This document shows, piece by piece, positions 46,876 through 56,067 of a DNA stretch of 64,000 nucleotides. The stretch spans positions 124,001 through 188,000 of the forward strand of contig CAWFCZ010000002.1 in the NCBI GenBank assembly GCA_963814355.1, written 5' to 3'. The translations under genes were made by a program, and so were the position numbers. Source of the stretch: JADGOV01 sp963814355 (lineage in GTDB: Bacteria > Actinomycetota > Actinomycetes > JADGOV01). Position 1 is the first letter of the stretch. Each line of letters begins with the position of its first letter. The notes beneath the pieces are model-generated. The model saw nothing but the letters and a program-made list of their open reading frames with translations. It made no database searches and was not told where the DNA came from.

Positions 46876-47802
46876 CTACCCGAGTGCGCCCCGCACCGTG
46901 GCGACGTCGGCGGCCATGGCGGTCACGAGGTCGGCCACGGTGGCGAAACGTTCGGTGTCCCGGATCCGAGCCGCGAAGTCGAACGCGACATGTTCGCCGT
47001 ACAGATCCAGATCGTCGGCGTCGAGCACGTAGGCCTCCACCCGCCGGGTTCGGCCCTCGAACGTGGGGTTCGTACCGATCGAGATCGCCGCCGGCGCCGG
47101 CTCGCCGCCGCAGACCAGCCAGCCCGCGTAGACGCCGTCGGCCGGGATCGCGGCGTACGGCCCGGTCTGCAGGTTGGCCGTCGGATAGCCCAGCTCGCGC
47201 CCACGTCGATCACCCCGGATGACGACACCGGAGACCCGGTGCGGCCGGCCCAACGCGGCGGCGGCGGCGACGACGTCACCGGCCGCCACGCAGGCCCGCA
47301 CATAGGTCGAGGAGTACACGGTGCCGTCGGCGCGGATCAACGGCACGCCCTCGGTGGCGAAGCCGAACCGGCCGCCCAGTTCGGTGAGCACGGCGACGTC
47401 GCCGGCCGCCTTGGCGCCGAAGCGGAAGTTCTCCCCGACCACCACGGCGCAGGCGTGCAGGTGTTCCACCAGCACCGTGTAGACGAAGGTGTCCGGGGTC
47501 AGCTGGGAGAACTCCGGCGTGAAGGGCTGGACGATTTCCACGTCGGCGCCGAGCCCCTCGATCAGCGCCGCCTTCTCCGCCGCGGTGCTGAGCATCGCCG
47601 GGTGACTTCCGGGCCGCAGGACCTCGCTGGGATGGGGATCGAAGGTCAGCACCACGGCTGGCACGCCGAGGCGGGCGGCCTCGGCGACCGCCCGGCCGAT
47701 GATCTGCTGGTGGCCGCGGTGCACGCCGTCGAAAACCCCGATGGTGACCACGCAATGGCCCCAATTCGGCGGCGCCTCCTCGACTCCACGCCAGCGTTGC
47801 AC
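46876..47802 (-). CDS. ribF: Bifunctional riboflavin kinase/FAD synthetase
   Basis: Makes FMN and then FAD. 308 residues from GTG 47802 (QRWRGVEEAPPNWGHCVVTIGVFDGVHRGH). The FAD synthetase nucleotidyltransferase domain shows GVFDGVHRGHQ (22-32), TFDPHPSEVLRP and SSTYVRACVAAGDV. The riboflavin kinase domain follows with GDRRGRELGYPTANL and the GVYAGW and EAYVLD blocks. Longer frames upstream overlap truB. The gap to truB is 62 bases. Its products feed flavoenzymes such as ThyX. Confidence 0.95.
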   Translation of the reverse strand: MQRWRGVEEAPPNWGHCVVTIGVFDGVHRGHQQIIGRAVAEAARLGVPAVVLTFDPHPSEVLRPGSHPAMLSTAAEKAALIEGLGADVEIVQPFTPEFSQLTPDTFVYTVLVEHLHACAVVVGENFRFGAKAAGDVAVLTELGGRFGFATEGVPLIRADGTVYSSTYVRACVAAGDVVAAAAALGRPHRVSGVVIRGDRRGRELGYPTANLQTGPYAAIPADGVYAGWLVCGGEPAPAAISIGTNPTFEGRTRRVEAYVLDADDLDLYGEHVAFDFAARIRDTERFATVADLVTAMAADVATVRGALG

Positions 47803-47864
47803 CAGTCCAGATTGCCAGAGGTCCGGCGCGGCACGCGCCGAGCGGGGCGGCGGATGAGCCTCCG

Positions 47865-48773
47865 TTACCCGAGGACACACAGTGGGCGGGCCAGGCCGTC
47901 GCGCTCGGCCACCAGGGCGAGGACGGTGCCGTCCGGACCGAAGACACCGACCGGACCCGGTTCGATGTCCGTCGCGGGCAGCGGCCGGCCGTGCAGTACC
48001 GCGCCGACGTCGTCGGCCGACACCTCCCGGCTGGGAAACGCCAACCGAACGGCGTCGTTCAGCCCCAGCAGCTCGAACCGTTCGGCGAGTTGGTCCAGGG
48101 TCCGTGCCTGCGACAGCGCGAAGGGCCCGATCCGGGTTCGGCGCAGCCCAGCCAGATGCCCGCCGACGCCGAGCGCCCCGCCGAGGTCGCGGGCCAGCGA
48201 CCGAATGTAGGTGCCGGCGGAGCACACCACCCGGACGTCGAGGTCGTCGCCGTGCACGCCGACCACCTCGAACACGCCGATCCGCACCCGACGAGGCGAC
48301 AGCGCCACCTCCTCCCCGGCCCGCGCCCGGGCGTACGCCCGGCGGCCGCCGACCGATATCGCGCTGTACGCCGGCGGCGTTTGGTCGATGTCGCCGGTCA
48401 GCGCCCGGATCGCGGCCGCAGCCGCCGGCAGGGTCCACTCCCGCACCGGCCCGGCCGGCGGCAACGGCTCACCGTCGGCATCGTCGGTGGTGGTGGCCGC
48501 CCCGAGCCGGATCGTGCCGGTGTACTCCTTGTCCGCCTTGGTCAGATGGCCCAGCAGCCGCGTCGCCCGACCGACCCCGAGCAGCAGCAGGCCAGTGGCC
48601 ATCGGGTCCAGCGTGCCGGCATGGCCAACCCGGCGAGTGCCGGCGAGGCGGCGCACCCGGGCCACCACGTCGTGGGAGGTCCAGCCGGCCGGCTTGTCGA
48701 GGAGCAGGAGGCCGGCCCCGGGAAGGTCCGAGCGGTCGACCGGCCCGGGTGGCGCGGGAACCGAACTGTTCAC
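47865..48773 (-). CDS. truB: tRNA pseudouridine-55 synthase TruB
   Basis: 302 residues. The catalytic Asp56 lies in GHAGTLDPMATGLL, with LLLLDKPAGWTSHDVVARVRR before it and the KADKEYTGTIRLG, TPPAYSAI and RSLARDLG blocks after. It isomerises U55 in the T-loop of tRNAs. The ATG overlaps the nrnA stop by four bases, so it is coupled within the infB-rbfA-nrnA-truB cluster. Confidence 0.97.
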   Translation of the reverse strand: MNSSVPAPPGPVDRSDLPGAGLLLLDKPAGWTSHDVVARVRRLAGTRRVGHAGTLDPMATGLLLLGVGRATRLLGHLTKADKEYTGTIRLGAATTTDDADGEPLPPAGPVREWTLPAAAAAIRALTGDIDQTPPAYSAISVGGRRAYARARAGEEVALSPRRVRIGVFEVVGVHGDDLDVRVVCSAGTYIRSLARDLGGALGVGGHLAGLRRTRIGPFALSQARTLDQLAERFELLGLNDAVRLAFPSREVSADDVGAVLHGRPLPATDIEPGPVGVFGPDGTVLALVAERDGLARPLCVLG

Positions 48774-49903
48774 GCCGGCAGGTGAGGGGCTCGGGCCAGC
48801 AGCTGAACCAACGCCCGCATTGTGTCACCAACGCCGAGCTCGGAGGTGAAGCCGGCGGCGAATCGGTGGCCGCCGCCGCCGAGCACGGCGCAGACCTCGC
48901 TGACGTCGATGCGCCCTTTGGAGCGCAGCGACACCTTGACCGTGTCGTCCGCGTCACCCTTGCACACCACCGCCACCTCGGCGCCGTCCGCAGTGCGCAG
49001 GACGTCGATGAAGCCTTCGATCTCCGGCATGGTCAGACCGTTGGAGTCCAACTCCTCCCGGCTGGTCCAGGTCCAGACCACACCGAGACCGCCGGCCGCC
49101 TCCGGCTCGATCGCCGCCCGGTTCAGCGCGGTACCGAGCAGCCGCAGGTAGCTGAACGGGTTGGTATCCCAGATCTGGCGTGCCAGCACATCGTGCCGGA
49201 TCCCGGTAGCCAGCAACCGGGCCGCCAACTCGTGCACTGCCGGAGTGGTCGAGGCGTACTTGAACGAGCCCGTGTCAGTGGTCAACCCGGTGTAGAGGCA
49301 GGTGGCGATCTCGGCATCGAGTTCCACGCCGAGGCGACGGAGCAGTTCCTCGACAACGACCGCCGTCGCGGCGGCCGCCCCGTCGATGAGCTGGGAGGTA
49401 CCGAAACCGTCGCCGACCGCGTGGTGGTCGATCACCAGCACACTGCGCGCCGCATCCAGGACGGGTCGCAGGTCACCGAGCCGCTCCGGGCTGCTGGTGT
49501 CCAGGGTGACCAGCAGCTCGGGTGCCCGCGGAAAGGCCGCCGGCGGTATGAGCAATTCCCGGCCGGGCAACATGCGGTAGGTCGGCGGCAGCTCCACGCC
49601 CTCGCTCCAGCAGGCGACGACCTCCACGCCCAGCCGACGCAACCCGATGCCCAGTGCCAGCATCGAGCCCAGCGCATCGCCGTCCGGATGCAGGTGGCAG
49701 AGCAGGGCAATCCGGCGGGCCCCGCGCAGCAACGCCACCGCGTCGTGCCACTCGTGCTCGGCCAACATGGTGGCGGTGCTGGCCCGGCGCGGCCGTCCGT
49801 TGCGCCGCTCGACGGTCGCCTGTCCGGCGTTGCCGGCGGCTGGGCCCCCGCCGGTCGGCGCCTCGGTGGAGGCACCGGGAGAGGTACGGGGGGGGCTGGT
49901 CAC
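48770..49903 (-). CDS. nrnA: DHH/DHHA1 phosphoesterase (NrnA-type)
   Basis: A bifunctional oligoribonuclease/pAp phosphatase that clears nano-RNA and pAp. The 377-residue protein has the DHH domain with LLCHLHPDGDALGS (68-80) and VIDHHAVGDGFG, and a C-terminal DHHA1 domain with the GGGGHRFAAGF substrate loop. The first 45 residues are a Pro/Ala/Arg-rich tail; an ATG at residue 46 may be the true start, but coupling with rbfA (four-base overlap) favours 49903. Confidence 0.94.
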   Translation of the reverse strand: MTSPPRTSPGASTEAPTGGGPAAGNAGQATVERRNGRPRRASTATMLAEHEWHDAVALLRGARRIALLCHLHPDGDALGSMLALGIGLRRLGVEVVACWSEGVELPPTYRMLPGRELLIPPAAFPRAPELLVTLDTSSPERLGDLRPVLDAARSVLVIDHHAVGDGFGTSQLIDGAAAATAVVVEELLRRLGVELDAEIATCLYTGLTTDTGSFKYASTTPAVHELAARLLATGIRHDVLARQIWDTNPFSYLRLLGTALNRAAIEPEAAGGLGVVWTWTSREELDSNGLTMPEIEGFIDVLRTADGAEVAVVCKGDADDTVKVSLRSKGRIDVSEVCAVLGGGGHRFAAGFTSELGVGDTMRALVQLLARAPHLPA

Positions 49904-50427
49904 GGCTGGGAACCCGGCTGCCCGGACGCCGGCCCGACCGCGGACCGCACCTGGGGGCCGTCCCCCACCGCGGAGTCGTGCGTCGCAGGGTGCTCGGCGG
50001 TGGCCTCCGCGGCGCTGCGCCGGTAAGGGTCGGGGTCCCCGGCCGGGCGCGCGCCTTCGGCGACCCGGTGCACCTGCTCGTCGGCGGCCCGAGCCCGGCT
50101 GAGCAATTCCTCGATCGCCTGGGCGTGGTCGGGCACCACGTCGGCCACGAACGACAGCGTCGGAGTGAACTTGACGCCGGTCTGGCGGCCGACCTCGGAG
50201 CGGATGACGCCGGTAGCGCTGTGCAGCGCCATCGCGGTCTCCTGCCGAGCCGTGTCATCGCCGTACACCGTGTAGTACACGGTGGCATCCCGCAGGTCGG
50301 CTGTGATCCTGGCGTCGGTCACGGTGATGAACCCGAGCCGGGGATCCTTGACCTGGCGCTTGAGCACGTCGGCGACAATCTCGCGGATCCGGTCACCGAG
50401 GCGCCGCGCGCGGGCGGAATCGGTCAC
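49900..50427 (-). CDS. rbfA: Ribosome-binding factor A
   Basis: A 30S maturation factor. The 175-residue protein has a KH-like domain at about 5-115 (RARRLGDRIREIVADVLKR, DPRLGFITVTDARITADLRDATVYYTV). An acidic, low-complexity tail of about 55 residues follows, longer than in E. coli RbfA. It overlaps both neighbours by four bases (ylxP upstream, nrnA downstream). Confidence 0.96.
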   Translation of the reverse strand: MTDSARARRLGDRIREIVADVLKRQVKDPRLGFITVTDARITADLRDATVYYTVYGDDTARQETAMALHSATGVIRSEVGRQTGVKFTPTLSFVADVVPDHAQAIEELLSRARAADEQVHRVAEGARPAGDPDPYRRSAAEATAEHPATHDSAVGDGPQVRSAVGPASGQPGSQP

Positions 50428-50726
50428 TGGTCCTCCCCTCCGAACAGTTGGCGGTGCGCCGCGAGCAACTCGATCTCCGGCCGAGCCGCGACCAGCCGCT
50501 CGCAGCCGTCCAGGACCTCACCGCAGTGGCTGGCATCGCCGGCGACCACGGCGACGCCGAGCAGCCCACGGCGATGCAGGTCCTGATGACCGACCTCCGC
50601 CGCGCACACCTCGTACCGTCGGCGCAGCTCGGCCAGGATCGGCCGGACGACGCTCCGCTTCGTCTTCAAGGAATGCACGTCGCCCATCCGGATGTCCAGG
50701 GCCAGCGTGCCGGTGAACACAGGCAC
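50424..50726 (-). CDS. ylxP: DUF503 protein (YlxP-like)
   Basis: 100 residues with the DUF503 pattern: FTGTLALDIRMGDVHSLKTKRSVVRPILAELRRRYEV and GVAVVAGDASHCGEVLDGCERL. Its position between infB and rbfA is the same as ylxP in Bacillus. The biochemical role is unclear; a link to ribosome assembly is inferred from context. It is 22 bases after infB and overlaps rbfA by four. Confidence 0.92.
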   Translation of the reverse strand: MPVFTGTLALDIRMGDVHSLKTKRSVVRPILAELRRRYEVCAAEVGHQDLHRRGLLGVAVVAGDASHCGEVLDGCERLVAARPEIELLAAHRQLFGGEDQ

Positions 50727-50748
50727 CCCGGAAGGCAGCCGAGAGCCC

Positions 50749-53733
50749 TCAAGCCCTCGGCTTCTCCCGTTGCTCGTACGTCTCGATCACGTCGTCCACC
50801 TTGATGTCGTTGAAGGAGCCAAGCCCGATGCCGCACTCGTAACCCTCTAGGACCTCGCGGACGTCGTCCTTGAATCGCCGCAGCGAGTCGACGGTGAGGT
50901 TGTCGGCCACCACGGTACCGTCCCGGACCAACCGTGCCCTGGCGTTCCGCACGATTGTCCCGGACCGCACCAACGAGCCGGCAACGTTGCCGATCCGCGG
51001 CACCCGGAAGACCTCGCGCACCTCGGCAGTGCCGAGTTGCACCTCCTCGTACTCCGGCTTGAGCATGCCCTTCAGAGCAGCCTCGACCTCGTCGATGGCC
51101 TGGTAGATCACCGAGTAGTACCGGACGTCGATCTTCTCCCGCTCGGCCAGTTCGCGGGCCTTGCCCTCGGGCCGGACGTTGAAGCCGATGATCACTGCGT
51201 CCGAGGCCTTGGCCAAGTTGATGTCGTTCTCGGTGACCGCGCCGACGCCCCGTCCGATGATCCGCAGGCCGACTTCGCCTTCCTCGCCGACGTCGATCTG
51301 CAGCAGAGCGTCCTCCAGGGCCTCCACCGAGCCTGAGCCGTCGCCCTTCAGGATCAGGTTCAACTCGTTGAGCTCACCCTGCTTGATGCGCTCGAGGACG
51401 TCCTCCAGCGTCATCCGGCCGCGGCTCTTCGCCAATTCGGCGTAGCGCTCCCTGGCCTGCCGCTGCTCGGCGATCTGCCGGGCCATCCGGTCCTCGGGTA
51501 CGACCAGGAAGTTGTCGCCGGCACCGGGCACGCTGGTGAAGCCCAGCACCTGCACCGGCCGCGATGGTCCGGCCTCGCTGACCGGCGTGCCGTTCTCGTC
51601 CAGCATCGCCCGCACCCGACCGAAGGCCTCGCCGGCCACGATGGAGTCCGAGACGTGCAGGGTGCCGCGCTGGATGAGTACGGTAGCCACCGGGCCGCGA
51701 CCGCGGTCCAAGTGGGCCTCGATAGCCACCCCCTCGGCCGGCCGATCCGCGTTGGCCCGCATGTCGAGCGCGGCGTCGGCGGTGAGCACCACCGCCTCCA
51801 GCAAGGCGTCCATGCCGGTCCGGGCCTTCGCCGAGACGTCGACGAACATCGTATCGCCGCCGTACTCCTCGGCGACCAGCCCGAACTCCGTGAGCTGCTG
51901 ACGCACCTTGGCCGGGTTCGCGCCCTCCTTGTCGACCTTGTTGACCGCGACGACGATCGGCACATGGGCCGCCTGGGCGTGGTTGAGAGCCTCGATGGTC
52001 TGCGGCATCACGCCGTCGTCGGCGGCAACCACCAGGATGACGATGTCCGTCACCTGTGCGCCCCGGGCCCGCATGGCGGTGAACGCCTCGTGACCCGGAG
52101 TGTCGACGAAAGTGATCGTCCGCGGTTGGCCATCGACCTCGGTCTTGACCTGGTAGGCGCCGATCTGCTGGGTGATGCCGCCGGCCTCACCGCGCACCAC
52201 GTCGGTGGACCGGATCGCGTCCAGCAACTTCGTCTTGCCGTGGTCGACGTGACCCATCACCGTGACCACCGGCGGTCGCACCACGAGCGCGGCATCGTCG
52301 GACTCGGCGGCGTCGAACTCCAGGTCGAACCGGGCCAGTAGCTCGGCGTCCTCCTCTTCGGGAGTGACGATCCGAACCTCCCAGCCCAGTTCGGTCCCGA
52401 GCAGCTGCAGGGTTTCCTCCGGGCAGGACTGGGTGGCGGTCACCATCTCGCCGAGCTGGGTGAAGACAACCTGGACCAGGGATGCCGGATTCGCGTTGAT
52501 CTTGTCGGCGAAGTCGGCCAGCGAGGCGCCGCGAGGCAGCCGGATGGCCGCCCCGTTGCCGCGCGGAATCTGCACCCCGCCGATGGACGGGGCCTGCATG
52601 TTGTCGAACTCTTGACGGCGCTGCTTCTTCGACTTCCGGGCCCGTCCAGGCCGGCCTCCCGGGCGCCCGAAGGCCCCCGCCGTGCCGCCGCCGCGGCCAC
52701 GTCCACCGGCGCCGGGGCGACCGCCGCCGCCGCCGCCAGGTGGACCGCCTGGGCGACCGGCCCCGGTGCCGGCGCCGGTTCCAGTGCCGCGGGTTCCGAT
52801 CCCACCGCCGCCGCCGGGACGGCCTCCCGGGCCACCCGGTCGACCGGCACCCATACCTCCGGCGCCGGGACGACCCGCGGTACCGCCGGGACGGCCGGCA
52901 CCGCCGGGGCCGGCGGCCCGGCCGGGGCCGCCCGCGCGGGGCGCGAACATACCCGGGTTGGGACGAGGGATTCCGGGCGTCGTACCGCTTCCCGGCGGCG
53001 CTCCGGCCGCTGGCGGGTCGGCTGGGCGGGGCTCTGGGCGGGTCGAACCCATGCCGGAACTGCTGGATGCGAAGGGGTTGTTGCCCGGCCGCGGTCCGGC
53101 GGCCGCCGGACGGGCGCCGGGCCGCGAGCCGGCGGCGGGATTCGGTCGCCCGGCGCCCGGCGCACCCCCGGGTCGGGCGCCCGGAGTCGGGCGGCCCGGT
53201 CCCGGACGGGCCTGGCCGGGTTGGGCCGCCGGCTGACCCGCGGCCGGCGCCGGCACCTGGGTCGGGGCGGGCGAGGGTCGCGCGGGTGTTGCCGGTGCGG
53301 CACTGGCGGCCGGCGCCAGCGGGGCGCCCGGGGCCGCGGACGGTGCGGTGACAGGCTGGGCCGGAGTTGCCGGCGCGGGCTGTCCCGGCGTGGGCCGGGC
53401 GGGCGTCGGCACGCCGGGGGCCGCAGGTCCACCACCGGGAGACCGGGAGCCCGAGCCCGGGGGGGCCGGGACCGCGGTCGGCGGTGTTGTCGACGGGCCG
53501 CCCGGTGCCGGAGCTGAGGCGGGTGCCGCGGCCGCCGTGGTGACCGCGACTGGCGCCCCGTTACCGGTGGGTACACCGGCGGGGAACGCTTCTTTCAGCT
53601 TTCGGACGACCGGCGGCTCGACGGTCGACGACGCTGAGCGAACGAACTCGCCCAATTCCCCGAGCTTGGCCAGCACGACCTTGCTCTCAACGCCGAACTC
53701 CTTGGCGAGTTCATAGACGCGAACCTTGGCCAC
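50749..53733 (-). CDS. infB: Translation initiation factor IF-2
   Basis: A GTPase delivering fMet-tRNA to the 30S subunit. The 994-residue protein has IF2_N (KVRVYELAKEFGVESKVVLAKLGELGEFVRSASSTV) at 1-55, a Pro/Ala/Gly/Arg-rich disordered section of about 340 residues, a second IF2_N-like domain (about 400-470), the G domain with GHVDHGKT at about 492-499, DTPGHEAF and NKVD, and domains II-IV. The GTG start has AAGGAG upstream. The Gly-rich section is locally repetitive, as is usual in actinobacterial IF-2. Confidence 0.97.
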   Translation of the reverse strand: MAKVRVYELAKEFGVESKVVLAKLGELGEFVRSASSTVEPPVVRKLKEAFPAGVPTGNGAPVAVTTAAAAPASAPAPGGPSTTPPTAVPAPPGSGSRSPGGGPAAPGVPTPARPTPGQPAPATPAQPVTAPSAAPGAPLAPAASAAPATPARPSPAPTQVPAPAAGQPAAQPGQARPGPGRPTPGARPGGAPGAGRPNPAAGSRPGARPAAAGPRPGNNPFASSSSGMGSTRPEPRPADPPAAGAPPGSGTTPGIPRPNPGMFAPRAGGPGRAAGPGGAGRPGGTAGRPGAGGMGAGRPGGPGGRPGGGGGIGTRGTGTGAGTGAGRPGGPPGGGGGGRPGAGGRGRGGGTAGAFGRPGGRPGRARKSKKQRRQEFDNMQAPSIGGVQIPRGNGAAIRLPRGASLADFADKINANPASLVQVVFTQLGEMVTATQSCPEETLQLLGTELGWEVRIVTPEEEDAELLARFDLEFDAAESDDAALVVRPPVVTVMGHVDHGKTKLLDAIRSTDVVRGEAGGITQQIGAYQVKTEVDGQPRTITFVDTPGHEAFTAMRARGAQVTDIVILVVAADDGVMPQTIEALNHAQAAHVPIVVAVNKVDKEGANPAKVRQQLTEFGLVAEEYGGDTMFVDVSAKARTGMDALLEAVVLTADAALDMRANADRPAEGVAIEAHLDRGRGPVATVLIQRGTLHVSDSIVAGEAFGRVRAMLDENGTPVSEAGPSRPVQVLGFTSVPGAGDNFLVVPEDRMARQIAEQRQARERYAELAKSRGRMTLEDVLERIKQGELNELNLILKGDGSGSVEALEDALLQIDVGEEGEVGLRIIGRGVGAVTENDINLAKASDAVIIGFNVRPEGKARELAEREKIDVRYYSVIYQAIDEVEAALKGMLKPEYEEVQLGTAEVREVFRVPRIGNVAGSLVRSGTIVRNARARLVRDGTVVADNLTVDSLRRFKDDVREVLEGYECGIGLGSFNDIKVDDVIETYEQREKPRA

Positions 53734-53815
53734 GAACCACTCCTTCTCGGTCCGCGGGGGCCCGCGCGACCGGCTACTCCTGTTGACTCGTCATCGGTAC
53801 GTGCTCATCGAGCGC

Positions 53816-54226
53816 TCATCGCGTCACTCGACCTGCTTTCGATGTCGGCCTCGGATACTGCCCTGACGGTGAAATCGCGATCTCGTCCTCGAGGTGCCGC
53901 CGGATCGACGACGTGGACAGCGGGCCCGGCAGGCGCAGGGCCCGCGGGAACACTCGACGTCGCTCGGCAAGATCGAGGCAACCGGGATCAGGGTGGAGAT
54001 GGGCTCCCCGCCCCGGCAGGCGGCCACGGAGGTCGGGCACCACCTCGTCCCGGACCGCCACGACACGCACGAACTCGGTCCTCAACCCCCGCTTCCGGCA
54101 GCCCACACAGGTGCGTATCGGACCCAGGAGTTGAGACGCCGCCGAGTCTACCCCGCCGGGGCGCGATTCGCTGCCCCGCCCGCCCGTCGCCTTACCGGCT
54201 ACGGCCCTGGTCACCTCGCCGGTCAC
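53816..54226 (-). CDS. ylxR: YlxR (DUF448) RNA-binding protein
   Basis: A 136-residue frame whose core is IRTCVGCRKRGLRTEFVRVV and GRGAHLHPDPGCLDLAERRRVFPRALRL, the YlxR fold. In other bacteria it binds RNA and influences RNase P or transcription. The GTG start at 54226 has no ribosome binding site, and the first 35 residues are low-complexity, so the true start may be internal. Its place between nusA and infB is canonical. Confidence 0.88.
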   Translation of the reverse strand: MTGEVTRAVAGKATGGRGSESRPGGVDSAASQLLGPIRTCVGCRKRGLRTEFVRVVAVRDEVVPDLRGRLPGRGAHLHPDPGCLDLAERRRVFPRALRLPGPLSTSSIRRHLEDEIAISPSGQYPRPTSKAGRVTR

Positions 54227-54257
54227 CTTGCCGGCCGGGTGTCGGACATGTCGGCCG

Positions 54258-55367
54258 TCATCTGGTGCCGGCCCGCGGCGCCGACACGGCCCGCGCGGTC
54301 CCGGTCGGCTCGATGTCGGTCGGCTCGATGTCGGTCGGCTCGATGTCGGTCGGCTCGATGTCGGTCCGTCCGGTGTCGGTCGGCTCGGTGTCGGACCGGA
54401 TGTCGATCCGCCATCCGGTCAGCCGGGCAGCGAGGCGGGCGTTCTGCCCCTCCTTGCCAATGGCCAGTGACAGCTGGAAGTCCGGCACCTGGACCCGTGC
54501 TGCGCGTCCCTCGGCGTCGACCACCTCCACCCGGGTGACGGACGCCGGCGACAGGGCGTTACCGACCAGGGTGGCTGGGTCGTCGGACCAGTCCACGATG
54601 TCGACCTTCTCGCCGTGCAGCTCGGCGACTACCGCGCGCACCCGAGCGCCCATCGGCCCGATGCAGGAACCCCGCGCACGCACCGTGGCCGCGGTCGAGC
54701 GAACCGCAATCTTGGATCGGTGACCGGCCTCCCGGGCTACGGCCATGATCTCCACCGTGCCGTCGGCGATTTCCGGTACCTCGAGGGCAAACAGCCGCCG
54801 TACCAGGTTGGGATGGGTTCGGGACAGCGTGATCGCCGGGCCGTGGACGCCCTTCGCGACGTGCAGCACGTAACAGCGCAACCGGCTGCCGTGCTCGTAC
54901 CGCTCGCCCGGCACCTGCTCGGCAGGCGGCAGGACGGCTTCGACATCCCCGAGGTGCACATAGACCGGTCGCCGCTCGGGGCTGCGCTCGGTCCGGCTGT
55001 CGTGCTGCTGCACCACGCCGAGCACGATGTCGCCCTCGCGTCCGGCGTACTCGCCGTAGGTCACGTCCTGCTCGGCCTCCCGCAGGCGCTGCAGGATGAC
55101 CTGCTTGGCGGTGGTCGCCGCGATCCGCCCGAAACCGCTCGGTGTGTCATCCCACTCACGCGAGACGACACCGTCGACGTCGACCTCCCGGGCCCACACG
55201 CGGACCTCGCCGCTGTCCGGGTCTAGTTCCACCCTTGCCGACTCGGCCGCCCCCTCGGTGTGATGGTACGCGGTGAGCAACGCGACCTGCAGGGCGTCGG
55301 TCACGGTAGACAAGGAGATGTCCTTCTCCCGAACCAGTCCGCGGAGAGTGGTCATGTCGATATTCAT
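54258..55367 (-). CDS. nusA: Transcription termination/antitermination factor NusA
   Basis: 369 residues from ATG 55367 (MNIDMTTLRGLVREKDIS); upstream in-frame sequence overlaps rimP. An N-terminal RNA polymerase-binding domain is followed by S1 (VTYGEYAGREGDIVLGVV) and two KH domains (GSCIGPMGARVRAVVAEL; LSLAIGKEGQNARLAARLTGW). After KH2 the protein ends in a TDIEP pentapeptide repeat encoded by a 15-nt tandem array, then a short basic tail. It lies seven bases after rimP. Confidence 0.96.
   Translation of the reverse strand: MNIDMTTLRGLVREKDISLSTVTDALQVALLTAYHHTEGAAESARVELDPDSGEVRVWAREVDVDGVVSREWDDTPSGFGRIAATTAKQVILQRLREAEQDVTYGEYAGREGDIVLGVVQQHDSRTERSPERRPVYVHLGDVEAVLPPAEQVPGERYEHGSRLRCYVLHVAKGVHGPAITLSRTHPNLVRRLFALEVPEIADGTVEIMAVAREAGHRSKIAVRSTAATVRARGSCIGPMGARVRAVVAELHGEKVDIVDWSDDPATLVGNALSPASVTRVEVVDAEGRAARVQVPDFQLSLAIGKEGQNARLAARLTGWRIDIRSDTEPTDTGRTDIEPTDIEPTDIEPTDIEPTGTARAVSAPRAGTR
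54306..54395 (-). repeat. 15-nt tandem repeat at the 3' end of nusA
   Basis: Four identical 15-nt units (plus strand CGGCTCGATGTCGGT) at 54306-54320, 54321-54335, 54336-54350 and 54351-54365 are followed by two diverged units to 54395. In frame they encode TDIEP repeats after the last KH domain. Confidence 0.93.
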
Positions 55368-55374
55368 GATCGGT

Positions 55375-55899
55375 TCATCGCCGTACGTCTCCCCCGGCCA
55401 GATCCGCCGCGTCCGGCTCCGCCCGGCCGAACTCCACCTGCACCGCGCCCGGCCCGAGGACGGCATAGGGCAGGCGACGCTCGCTCGCCTCCCCTGCGCC
55501 GCCGGACACGCGCAGGGTCACGCCGCGGTCGTCCGCCGCGTCCACCCGCCCGGTGAGCGTGCCTTCACCCATCACCGGCACGGCGACGAGCCGGCCAGCC
55601 GCGCGGCGCCAGTGCCTCGGCTCCCGCAGTGGCCGGTCGACCCCCGGGGAGGAAACCTCCAACACGTAGGGCGTATCCCCCAAGGCGTCCTCGGAGTCCA
55701 TGACCGCCGACACCGCGGCGGACGCCTCGGCCACGTCGTCGAGGCTGAGACCGCCGTCTCGGTCGACGACGACCCGTACCACCCGGCGACGTCCGGCCAG
55801 GGTGACGCTGACCTCCTCCACGTCGAAACCCGCTCGCTGCAGCACGGGGGTCAGCAACGACCGCAGCGTCCCGGCCGCCGGCGCCTGGGTACGGGACAC
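55375..55899 (-). CDS. rimP: Ribosome maturation factor RimP
   Basis: A 30S assembly factor. 174 residues from GTG 55899, where GAGGAGGTC gives a strong ribosome binding site; the longer frame to 56559 overlaps the divergent lipoprotein gene. The N-terminal domain has FDVEEVSVTLAGRRRVVRVVVDRDGGLSLDDVAEASAAVSAVMD and the Sm-like C-terminal domain begins near YVLEVSSPGVDRPLREPRHW. It is the first gene of the rimP-nusA-ylxR-infB cluster. Confidence 0.95.
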   Translation of the reverse strand: MSRTQAPAAGTLRSLLTPVLQRAGFDVEEVSVTLAGRRRVVRVVVDRDGGLSLDDVAEASAAVSAVMDSEDALGDTPYVLEVSSPGVDRPLREPRHWRRAAGRLVAVPVMGEGTLTGRVDAADDRGVTLRVSGGAGEASERRLPYAVLGPGAVQVEFGRAEPDAADLAGGDVRR

Positions 55900-56067
55900 G
55901 GCGACCTCCTCGGCAGGTATCCGGCCGACGCTGCGCGACCCCTCGCCGACTGTCAACACTAGTCTGTGCGGCCCAACACCGATATTGCTGCGGCCCGAGG
56001 CGCCGGGACCGCGCCGACGTCGAGTCGCCCGACCCGGCGCACCACGCTGACCTGGGCACCCTGGGGC